From assembly GCA_021772705.1 (NCBI GenBank), contig JAJFLN010000055.1, positions 1 through 13,337 on the forward strand: a stretch of DNA of 13,337 bases. Direction: 5' to 3'. Under the pieces are notes generated by a model. It had not been told where the DNA came from, searched no databases, and saw only the letters and a program-made list of their open reading frames with translations. The translations under genes and the position numbers were made by a program. Positions 1 through 6,004 of this stretch are shown here, piece by piece (the stretch's first letter is position 1; each line of letters starts with the position of its first letter). Source of the DNA: Candidatus Cloacimonadota bacterium. GTDB lineage: Bacteria > Muiribacteriota > UBA6191 > JACPRK01.

Positions 1-28
1 CCACTATGGATGCCCGCATCCATAGTGG
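1..28. repeat. Perfect 12-bp hairpin at the window edge
   Basis: Bases 1-12 (ccactatggatg) are the exact reverse complement of bases 17-28, separated by a 4-base cccg loop. It lies outside any gene, at the very start of the window. It could be a terminator of a gene beyond the edge (there is no T-run after it), a repeat end, or an assembly-end artefact such as a folded-back read end. The pairing is seen directly and the role is unknown. Confidence 0.6.
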
Positions 29-51
29 GGCGAACGGATCCGGAATAGGCC

Positions 52-78
52 AGGGGACCCCCTACGGGACATGCACCC
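52..78 (+). repeat. 27-bp repeat, copy 1 (inverted copy at 13308-13334)
   Basis: This 27-base stretch matches the reverse complement of 13308-13334 exactly. Its 3' half is gggacatgcaccc. Its 5' half is itself nearly palindromic, with aggg and ccct arms around the centre. It ends 81 bases before the TauE-like start codon, in the same sense as that gene. The other copy lies 55 bases before the start of the minus-strand operon, again in the sense of its gene. It is most likely a dispersed intergenic repeat; a shared 5' regulatory element is possible. Confidence 0.75.
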
Positions 79-101
79 GTGTCAGGAGGGTGCATGTCCC
101 G
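65..101. repeat. Perfect 14-bp inverted repeat (REP-like hairpin)
   Basis: Bases 65-78 (cgggacatgcaccc) pair perfectly with 88-101 (gggtgcatgtcccg) around a 9-base loop. The left arm is the 3' half of the 27-bp repeat. There is no T-run, so a rho-independent terminator is not favoured. As RNA it would form a strong hairpin in the leader of the TauE-like gene about 60 bases before its start, if transcription begins upstream. It could equally be a REP-type dispersed element. Confidence 0.7.
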
Positions 102-159
102 CCGCATGGAGTAACCTGCTGCGTCGCCCTCCCAGTACTCCTGCCCAACCTCTCTGCTC

Positions 160-879
160 ATGCCGCCGGTCACCACTGCCCTTGCCTTCGCTGTGGTCAC
201 TGTTGCCGCAACGGTGCAGGGTTCGGTCGGCTTCGGGATGGGGCTGCTGGCCGCCCCATTCCTGATTCAGCTCGATCCTGCTCTCGTTCCCGGGCCCCTG
301 ATGGCCGCCGGCCTGGTGCTGACGGTCATGCTCTCCCGGCGGGAGTGGGGGAACGTCAACCTGCCCGCAGTGGCCTGGATTCTGGCAGGCCGGCTTCCGG
401 GGACCCTGGCCGCCGCTGGGATCTTCCTGGCCCTACCCGACAGCGCCTTCCCCCTGCTGTTCTCCATCCTGTTGTTGTTTGCCGTCGGCCTCAGCGCCTG
501 TGGACTGAGGCTCCCCATCACCCGCATCTCCCAGCTGTCGGCGGGCTTCCTATCGGGACTCATGGCCACCCTTTGCTCCGTCGGGGGCCCGCCGGTAGCC
601 CTCCTGTTTCAGGACACCCATGGGCCGGAGTTGAGGGGAACCATGTCGGGCTACTTCGTCATCGGGTCCACCTTCACCCTAATGGCCTTGATGGCCGTGG
701 GCCGGTACGGTCAAAAGGAGATGTGGCTTTCGGTGCCCCTGGCCGCCGCAGTCATCTCAGGCTACTGCCTCTCTTCCTGGACTGCGCCCTATCTCGACGC
801 GGGCAGGACTCGCGCCGCCGTGCTCGCCCTCTCCACCGTGGGCGGTGTTTTGGCCCTGACACAGGCGCTGTCGATCTGA
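160..879 (+). CDS. TauE/SafE-family (DUF81) membrane permease
   Basis: The product is a 239-residue, strongly hydrophobic inner-membrane protein. Its opening is typical of TauE/SafE: an N-terminal helix, then a QGSVGFGMGLLAAPFL motif (about residues 20-35) and a proline after the first helix pair. The second half repeats the pattern with FLSGLMATLCSVGGPPVALLF (about 129-149), which is the duplicated half of this fold. Members move organosulfur compounds, sulfite or other small anions, but the substrate cannot be read from sequence. ATG 160 is chosen because an in-frame stop lies at 112-114 and no ATG, GTG or TTG falls between them. No convincing Shine-Dalgarno sequence precedes it. At 239 residues it is slightly short for the family but looks whole. 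A BMP-type ABC importer follows after 77 bases, so co-transcription is possible. Confidence 0.85.
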   Translation: MPPVTTALAFAVVTVAATVQGSVGFGMGLLAAPFLIQLDPALVPGPLMAAGLVLTVMLSRREWGNVNLPAVAWILAGRLPGTLAAAGIFLALPDSAFPLLFSILLLFAVGLSACGLRLPITRISQLSAGFLSGLMATLCSVGGPPVALLFQDTHGPELRGTMSGYFVIGSTFTLMALMAVGRYGQKEMWLSVPLAAAVISGYCLSSWTAPYLDAGRTRAAVLALSTVGGVLALTQALSI

Positions 880-913
880 ACTCCAGGCTGCTGGAACCGG
901 GGCATGAAGATCG

Positions 914-927
914 TAGACTGTAGACTG
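914..927 (+). repeat. Two tandem copies of the heptamer tagactg
   Basis: The heptamer tagactg occurs twice back to back (914-920, 921-927) in the 77-base gap between the TauE-like gene and the BMP operon. The gap also has ctccag at 881-886 opposed by ctggag at 925-930. Two copies are too few to call a microsatellite with certainty. It may be a remnant of a heptamer repeat. Confidence 0.4.
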
Positions 928-944
928 GAGATTCCCTGGGACCT

Positions 945-950
945 GAGGAG
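945..950 (+). promoter_or_regulatory. Shine-Dalgarno GAGGAG that decides the binding-protein start
   Basis: GAGGAG lies directly against ATG 951 but 6 bases before the in-frame ATG 957. The 6-base spacing is good for initiation, whereas zero spacing is not, so ATG 957 is preferred as the start of the BMP-family binding protein. Confidence 0.65.
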
Positions 951-956
951 ATGAAG

Positions 957-1955
957 ATGATCCGACTGATCACAGTTCTGGCCGTGGCGATGCTGATCCT
1001 GCTGACGGCCTCGTCCCATGCCGACGAGAAGCCCCATCCAGGCAAGGATCTTTCCGTCGCCCTCCTGTCTCCCGGGCCGATCAGCGACGCTGGCTGGAAC
1101 GCCTCTGGATACGAGGGCCTTCTGGCCATCGAGAAGGAGCTGAAGGCATCGATCAGCCAGGTGGAGACCAAGACTCCCGCCGAATTCGAGGAGAGTTTCC
1201 GCACCTTCGGAGATCGAGGCTACCGGGTGATCTTCGGTCACGGATTCGAGTTCCAGGATACGGCGGAAGAGCTGCGTGAGGAGTTTCCCAACACGATCTT
1301 CGTCATCACCAACGGCCAGGAGGTCTTCGGAGACAACGTGGTCCCATTGAAGCTCTACCTCGAGGAACCCTCCTACCTCTGCGGCGTACTCGCCGGGATG
1401 CTGTCCCGGACCGGAGTGGCTGGCTGCGTCGGAGGGATGGACTTTCCCGCCATTCGCTGGTGCTTCTCTGGGTTCCGGGATGGCTTCCTCTCCGTGCGGC
1501 CAAAGGGCAAGGTCCTGGAGGCGTTCATCAACAGCTGGGAGGACGTGGGTGCCGCCAGGGAGGCCGCCATGGCCCAGATCGCCCAGGGCGCCGATTTCCT
1601 GATCCACAACGCCGACGCCGCCTCGACGGGAGTCTTCCTCGCCGCCCGGGAAACACGAAGCCGCAAGGTCTACGCATTCGGCACCAACAAGGATCAGAAC
1701 CACGTCATGCCCCAGACGATCCTGGCCAGCGCTGTCCTGGATATCCCCAAGGCGATGCTCGGCTTGGCCAGGGAGGTGGCCGCCGGTCAGTTCAAACCCA
1801 GGGCCGTGACCCTGACCCTGAAGACGGGAACCGCAAGCCTGGTGATCAATCCCGAACTGGCTTACGTCATCCCACCGGCAGTGATGAAGAAGGTCGAGGA
1901 AGCAAGCGAGGCTATCCGGGCCGGGAAACTCCGGTTCCCCTCGGTGAAGCGTTGA
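957..1955 (+). CDS. BMP-family (PnrA-like) ABC transporter substrate-binding protein
   Basis: This is the extracytoplasmic receptor of a BMP-family importer (PF02608 type), the group that includes purine-nucleoside receptors such as TmpC/PnrA. The start at 957 gives 332 residues; ATG 951 would add two. A signal peptide of about 24 residues has a hydrophobic core and an SSHA/DE junction suited to signal peptidase I. No lipobox cysteine is present, so the protein should be periplasmic rather than a lipoprotein, which differs from the lipoprotein BMP members. Family landmarks are the DAGWNASGYEG segment (about 44-54), the VIFGHGFEF segment near residue 97, the GVLAGMLS helix, and the C-terminal FGTNKDQN and ILASAVLDIPKAM segments. 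The ATPase gene overlaps its stop by 4 bases. Nucleosides are the likeliest ligand from family and operon layout, but other BMP proteins bind other ligands, so the substrate is unproven. Confidence 0.88.
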   Translation: MIRLITVLAVAMLILLTASSHADEKPHPGKDLSVALLSPGPISDAGWNASGYEGLLAIEKELKASISQVETKTPAEFEESFRTFGDRGYRVIFGHGFEFQDTAEELREEFPNTIFVITNGQEVFGDNVVPLKLYLEEPSYLCGVLAGMLSRTGVAGCVGGMDFPAIRWCFSGFRDGFLSVRPKGKVLEAFINSWEDVGAAREAAMAQIAQGADFLIHNADAASTGVFLAARETRSRKVYAFGTNKDQNHVMPQTILASAVLDIPKAMLGLAREVAAGQFKPRAVTLTLKTGTASLVINPELAYVIPPAVMKKVEEASEAIRAGKLRFPSVKR

Positions 1956-3478
1956 GCGATGGGCCTCCTGCCGTCCAGGCCTCTCACATCAGCAAGCGGT
2001 TCGGCAGGGTGGCCGCGCTCCACGATGTGAGCCTGGAGATCGAAGCAGGCCGCATCCAGGGTCTGCTCGGCGAGAACGGCGCCGGCAAGTCGACCCTCAT
2101 GAACATCCTGTTCGGCCTCGTGGCGCCTGACGCCGGAACCCTCCATGTCGCCGGAGAACTCCACGCTCCTCGGGGGCCCGCCGACGCCAGGGCCGCAGGA
2201 ATCGGCATGGTTCACCAGCACTTCATGCTCGTCGATTCTCTCACCGTGGCGGAGAACCTGGCCCTCCACCGGATCCAGGATTCCGGCAGCTATGACAGAC
2301 TATCGGCGGTAGAGACTGCCCGGGAGCTGGGTGAGCGATATCAGCTCCCGATCCGACCGGAAGCACGGGCCGGGGATCTGTCCGTCGGCGAGCGCCAATG
2401 GGTCGAGATCGTGAAGGCCCTGGACGCCGGTGCCCGGCTGCTCATCCTGGACGAACCGACGGCCGTTCTCACGCCCGGAGAGTCCGAGAGACTCTTCCTG
2501 GCCCTCCGGGGCCTGGCCGAAGGGGGCCGGGCCATCCTGTTCATCTCTCATCGGCTCTCGGAGATCTTCGAACTCTGCAGTCACGTCACGGTGTTGAGGA
2601 ACGGTTCGGTTCAAGATCATCTGGCCGTGAAGGAGACCGACTCCTCGCATCTGACGAGGCTCATGGTGGGCAGAGAGCCAGAGCCGCGGCGGCGGGTCCC
2701 GGCACTTCAGGACGGGACAGATGCGATGGCGATCCAGGCCCTGACCGTTGCCAGAGACGACGGAGGCCCGGGCGTGGAAGCTGTGTCCCTGGAGCTACGA
2801 TCCGGGACGATCACGGCAGTGGCGGGCATCGAGGGCAACGGGCAGGAAGAGCTCTGCGAAGGCCTGGCCGGGCTCCGGTCCCCGAGTTCAGGCCGGGTGA
2901 CCCTGGCAGGACTGGACGTGACGGATCTATCGCCCCTGGAGCGGTCTCGGCTGGGGCTGGGCTTCATCCCCGGGGATCGGCAACGGCAGGGTATCGCGGG
3001 CTCCATGACCCTGACGGAGAACCTGTCCCTTCGGGCCCACCGCAGGCCTTCTCTGGGCCTGGGGCCATTCATCCGTCCCGAGGCCTTACAGCAGCGAGCC
3101 CGAGACCTGATGGAACGTCACGACATCCGGCCGGGGGATCCGGAGCTGCCTGCATCGAGTCTCTCGGGAGGCAATCAGCAGAAGCTGGTGGCTGCCAGGG
3201 AACTGGACGAGCAGCCCGGCGTACTGCTGGCCCTGAATCCAACCCGAGGCCTCGACGTGGGCGCCATGGACAACCTCCATGACGCCCTCCTGGAAGCGAG
3301 GAGCCAGGGCGCTGCCATACTACTCGTCTCGACGGATCTGGACGAGGTTCTGGCCCTGGGCGATTCGATCCTGGTTCTGTTCCGAGGGAAGCTTTCCGCC
3401 GTGCCCGACTCGGCCAGGAGTCGCAAGAGCATCGGGCTCATGATGGGAGGCGAGACTCCCGAGGAGTCTCGGGCATGA
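1952..3478 (+). CDS. BMP-type ABC importer ATP-binding protein (two NBDs)
   Basis: The product (508 residues) is the energising subunit of the importer, with two fused ABC domains as in sugar and nucleoside systems. NBD1 has Walker A GENGAGKST (40-48), Q-loop VHQHFML, signature LSVGERQ, Walker B LLILDEPTA and H-loop FISHRLSE. NBD2 has GIEGNGQEE where Walker A should be (no Lys), signature LSGGNQQK, and NPTRGLD in place of a normal Walker B. This asymmetric decay is usual in the family, so NBD1 is expected to carry most ATP hydrolysis. The start is TTG 1952, which overlaps the preceding TGA as TTGA and has GGTGA at 1943-1947. The long open frame reaching back to 1460 is only readable because of high GC; the ABC homology begins at about QASHISKRFG, just after this TTG. 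The 3' end overlaps the next gene by ATGA. Confidence 0.9.
   Translation: MSDGPPAVQASHISKRFGRVAALHDVSLEIEAGRIQGLLGENGAGKSTLMNILFGLVAPDAGTLHVAGELHAPRGPADARAAGIGMVHQHFMLVDSLTVAENLALHRIQDSGSYDRLSAVETARELGERYQLPIRPEARAGDLSVGERQWVEIVKALDAGARLLILDEPTAVLTPGESERLFLALRGLAEGGRAILFISHRLSEIFELCSHVTVLRNGSVQDHLAVKETDSSHLTRLMVGREPEPRRRVPALQDGTDAMAIQALTVARDDGGPGVEAVSLELRSGTITAVAGIEGNGQEELCEGLAGLRSPSSGRVTLAGLDVTDLSPLERSRLGLGFIPGDRQRQGIAGSMTLTENLSLRAHRRPSLGLGPFIRPEALQQRARDLMERHDIRPGDPELPASSLSGGNQQKLVAARELDEQPGVLLALNPTRGLDVGAMDNLHDALLEARSQGAAILLVSTDLDEVLALGDSILVLFRGKLSAVPDSARSRKSIGLMMGGETPEESRA
3451..3471 (+). promoter_or_regulatory. Hairpin over the Shine-Dalgarno of permease 1
   Basis: Within the last codons of the ATPase gene, cgagact (3451-3457) pairs perfectly with agtctcg (3465-3471) around a 7-base loop. 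The Shine-Dalgarno GAGGAG (3461-3466), 8 bases before ATG 3475, lies partly in the loop and partly in the 3' arm. A ribosome finishing the ATPase would open it. This suits translational coupling, but a regulatory role is inferred. Confidence 0.4.
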
Positions 3479-4503
3479 GCCGATCCATCCCACGGGTGGC
3501 GCTCCACGGGGCAGCCCTGGCCGCAGCTTTGTCGGGACTCGCCCTCCTCCTGCTCGCCTGCGGCTATTCCCCCCCCAGGGCAGCCTGGGCATTCTTCGAA
3601 GGAGCCTTCGGTGACGTCCGGGCTCTGACCCTGACCCTGCTGAAAGCAACTCCACTCCTCTGGACCGGTCTCGGTGTCGCCCTCGCTTTCCGGGTCGGAG
3701 TCTGGAACATCGGAGCGGAGGGACAGTTCTATGTGGGAGCCCTGGCCGCAACTTGGGTTGGCACCTCCTTCGAACTCGGCTTTCTGCACCCCCTGGCGGC
3801 GATGGCGGCGGGAGCCCTGGCAGGCCTGGCATGGGGAGGCCTGGCAGCAGTCTTGAAGATCCGCTTCGGCGTGTCGGAGATCCTCTCGACGATCATGCTC
3901 AACTTCATCGCCATCGACCTGGTTGGCTACGTCGTGCACGGTCCTCTGAAGGAAGTGATCGGCTCCTATCCTCGGTCGGAGCGTCTCTTGCCATCGGCCC
4001 GGCTGGTACGGATCTTCGACGGGAACAGGCTGCATCTCGGCGTGCTGCTGGCCCTGGCTGCCGCCCTGTTGCTGTACATCCTGCTTCGCTGGACCCGGAC
4101 CGGGTTTCGCCTGCGAGCCGTGGGCTGCAATCCGGAGGCGGCGGAGGTGGCGGGTATCTCGCCGGGCCGTCAGATGTTGCTTGGCCTGGCCCTGTCGGGG
4201 GCTCTCGCCGGAGCCGGCGGCGCATCTGAGGTGCAGGGCGTCACGGGCCGCCTCTACGAAAGGTTCTCGGCAGGATATGGGTACACGGCCATCGCCGTGG
4301 CCCTCCTGGGCGGCCTCCACCCGGGAGGAGTGGTCCTGGCTTCCCTGTTCTTCGGCTCCCTGGAAGCCGGCGCCGGCCACATGCAACGATTCGCCGGCAC
4401 TCCCAGCGTGATGGTCACTCTGGTTCAGGGACTGGTGCTTCTCTACCTGCTGGCCACGGGACTGAGCAGACCCGTCGACGCCAGGGCCCGGGAGCCGGGA
4501 TGA
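3475..4503 (+). CDS. BMP-type ABC importer permease 1
   Basis: A 342-residue integral membrane subunit of the importer (BPD_transp_2 / branched-chain-type permease fold), with about 8-10 hydrophobic segments. Diagnostic stretches are GVWNIGAEGQFYVGA (about 77-91), GVSEILSTIMLNFIAIDLVGYV, and the cytoplasmic coupling loop RAVGCNPEAAEVAGIS, which contacts the ATPase in this family. These are the marks of the first, longer permease of nucleoside-type BMP operons (the YufP/NupP position). ATG 3475 overlaps the ATPase stop as ATGA and has GAGGAG 8 bases upstream. It pairs with the following permease to form the membrane channel. Confidence 0.9.
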   Translation: MSRSIPRVALHGAALAAALSGLALLLLACGYSPPRAAWAFFEGAFGDVRALTLTLLKATPLLWTGLGVALAFRVGVWNIGAEGQFYVGALAATWVGTSFELGFLHPLAAMAAGALAGLAWGGLAAVLKIRFGVSEILSTIMLNFIAIDLVGYVVHGPLKEVIGSYPRSERLLPSARLVRIFDGNRLHLGVLLALAAALLLYILLRWTRTGFRLRAVGCNPEAAEVAGISPGRQMLLGLALSGALAGAGGASEVQGVTGRLYERFSAGYGYTAIAVALLGGLHPGGVVLASLFFGSLEAGAGHMQRFAGTPSVMVTLVQGLVLLYLLATGLSRPVDARAREPG

Positions 4504-5402
4504 TTGGCATCGAGGTCGCCGCAGCGACCATCCGGTTGACGGTGCCCCTGTTGCTGGCGGCCCTGGGTGAAATGTGGGTTCAACGGGCCGGTTTGATCAA
4601 CGTCTCCATCGAAGGTGCCATGCTGATCGGCGCCTTCGCCGGTGTCGCCGTCTCCCACCTGACCGAATCGGCCCTCCTGGGCCTCGTGGCTGCCCTGGTG
4701 GCCTCCACGTTCTTCTGCCTGCTCTTCGGCCTCTTCACCATTCGCCTGCGGGTCAATCCGATTCTCGTCGGAACGGCGCTGAACCTCATCGCTCTGGGGT
4801 TGACGGGCTTTCTCTACCGCAGCCTGTTCGGCGCCACGGGCCGCACCATGATCGTGCCCCCCTTGAGGTCCCTCGCTCCGGAATCACTGCGGGAGTTGCC
4901 TGTCGCCGGCCCCCTCCTGTTCGATCACACACCTCTCGTACCGCTGGCATTCGTTCTCGTGCCCGTCATGGCCTACATCCTCTACGAGACACGTACGGGG
5001 CTCATGGTCCGTGCCGCGGGAGAGAATCCCGAGGCTCTGGAGGCCGCCGGACTGTCGGTCAACTCCGTGAGATTCCAGGCCGTTCTGGTGGAGGGAGTTC
5101 TGGCCGGGGCCGCCGGAGCCTATCTATCCCTGGCCCACGCCCACACTTTCATCGAAGGAATGACCGCCGGCCGCGGTTTCCTTGCCCTCGCCATCGTCTT
5201 CAGCGCCCGATGCATTCCCCTTCGGGTCCTGGCCATCTCCCTGCTATTCGGCTCCACCCTGGCTGTTCAGTTTCAGCTCCAGGCCAGCGGCACTTCCGTA
5301 CCCCATCAGCTGATTCACATGCTGCCTTACGTGTTGACCCTGGTCGTCCTCGCCTGCTTCGGCCGCCCTTCAGGCCGGGAGACCTGGAAGCTCGGCAGTT
5401 AA
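4500..5402 (+). CDS. BMP-type ABC importer permease 2
   Basis: This 300-residue membrane protein is the second channel half. It carries the family stretch MWVQRAGLINVSIEGAMLIGAFAGV (about 22-46) and the ATPase-coupling loop RAAGENPEALEAAGLSVN. The conserved GVLAGAAGAYLSL and FIEGMTAGRGFLALAIV segments follow, as in the shorter permease of nucleoside-type BMP importers. ATG 4500 overlaps the preceding stop as ATGA, with GGGAG at 4490-4494 as ribosome-binding site. It ends the importer operon; a large palindrome begins 30 bases later. Substrate choice is set by the binding protein and both permeases and is not evident here. Confidence 0.9.
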   Translation: MIGIEVAAATIRLTVPLLLAALGEMWVQRAGLINVSIEGAMLIGAFAGVAVSHLTESALLGLVAALVASTFFCLLFGLFTIRLRVNPILVGTALNLIALGLTGFLYRSLFGATGRTMIVPPLRSLAPESLRELPVAGPLLFDHTPLVPLAFVLVPVMAYILYETRTGLMVRAAGENPEALEAAGLSVNSVRFQAVLVEGVLAGAAGAYLSLAHAHTFIEGMTAGRGFLALAIVFSARCIPLRVLAISLLFGSTLAVQFQLQASGTSVPHQLIHMLPYVLTLVVLACFGRPSGRETWKLGS

Positions 5403-5431
5403 CGGGTGACGGCCGCACCGAGTTGGGAATC

Positions 5432-5530
5432 GAGATCGGGGGGCACACGACTGGAACCGAATTCGCCGTCGGCTGCCAGGCGGTACGGGTACCTCAGGAA
5501 TTCGGGTCCAGTCGTGTGTCCCCCGATCTC
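5432..5530. repeat. Long imperfect palindrome, 33-bp arms (MITE/REP-like)
   Basis: Bases 5432-5464 and 5498-5530 are inverted copies over 33 bases with two mismatches (at 5443 and 5456 of the left arm). The 33-base centre contains a smaller hairpin, ggtac-gg-gtacc. Each arm reads from gagatc at the outer end to gaattc at the inner end. It lies between the importer operon and the DUF4259-type gene and contains no credible ORF. It is far longer than a normal terminator stem and has no T-run, so a non-autonomous repeat such as a MITE or a paired REP unit (BIME-like) is the better reading. It may still block or stabilise transcript ends. Confidence 0.75.
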
Positions 5531-5576
5531 CCGAGGACTTGAATCGCGGCCCGCACTTTGAGACCATGGCAGGCAA

Positions 5577-5972
5577 ATGGCCGATACAAACAGTTTCAAC
5601 AATGAGCACGCCAGACGATGGCTGGACGACCTGTTCCAGATCGGGAACGACGCCCTGATCACCAGCACCTTCTCCTCAGTGGTCTTCTGGCCCAAGGGGC
5701 GGGAGCTGCAACTTCACACCTGTGCCTTTGCCGTCGCGGCAGCCGAACTTGTGGCAGCCGGCAGGGGCAAGCCGGGCGACCGCGTTCCAGAAGATGTGTC
5801 GAGCTGGATCGCCGAGCAGGAGTTCGTGCCCGACGATAACATGATCGACATTGCACGGCAGGCCCTGGCCCGGATTCGCACCGACAGCCCCCTCAAGAAG
5901 CAGTGGGATGAGGCGGGCCAACTGAACGACTGGCTCGCAGTCATCCAGGACGTGGAACAGCGCATCGGCTAG
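5577..5972 (+). CDS. DUF4259-type small protein
   Basis: A 131-residue soluble protein with no signal or membrane segment. Its layout resembles the DUF4259 family: an N-terminal helix after an Asn/Asp (SFNNEHARRWLDDL, about 6-19), then an Ala/Glu-rich helix AFAVAAAELVAAGRGKPGD (about 50-68) and PEDVSSWI. It closes with a C-terminal ALARI...SPLKKQWDE...NDWLAVIQDVEQRI segment. The usual family N-terminus with WG is absent or diverged. No biochemical function is established for the family. ATG 5577 has AGG only 3 bases upstream, so the start is moderately sure; a nearby ATG at 5566 is in another frame. It stands alone after the palindrome and converges with the minus-strand operon 32 bases later. 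Confidence 0.7.
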   Translation: MADTNSFNNEHARRWLDDLFQIGNDALITSTFSSVVFWPKGRELQLHTCAFAVAAAELVAAGRGKPGDRVPEDVSSWIAEQEFVPDDNMIDIARQALARIRTDSPLKKQWDEAGQLNDWLAVIQDVEQRIG

Positions 5973-5978
5973 TCTCTC

Positions 5979-6001
5979 GCCCCTTCGCCCTGTCGAGGGG
6001 C
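5979..6001. terminator. Possible bidirectional terminator between convergent genes
   Basis: In the 32-base gap between the DUF4259-type gene and the BtaA-like gene, gcccc (5979-5983) pairs with ggggc (5997-6001) and tcg (5985-5987) with cga (5994-5996), leaving one bulged T and a 6-base loop. The place fits a shared terminator for convergent units, but neither strand shows a clear T-run, so intrinsic termination is uncertain. Confidence 0.35.
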
Positions 6002-6004
6002 CCG

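Noticed and set aside
6..923. 305-codon open frame on the plus strand over the TauE-like gene
   Set aside because: It lies in another frame of the TauE-like gene, is rich in Arg, Gly and Pro, and has no membrane or domain pattern. It is a high-GC shadow; the 160-879 frame has clear family motifs.
2820..2870. Loss of the Walker A lysine in NBD2 of the ATPase as sign of decay
   Set aside because: A degenerate second nucleotide site with NPTRGLD is the normal state in BMP and sugar-type double ATPases.
3175..4386. 403-codon minus-strand open frame across the ATPase and permease 1
   Set aside because: It spans two well-supported genes on the other strand and is Gln, Gly and Ser rich without motifs.
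5403..5576. Possible small gene in the gap after permease 2
   Set aside because: The open frames there run through the palindrome and read as repeat translations, with no ribosome-binding site or recognisable pattern.
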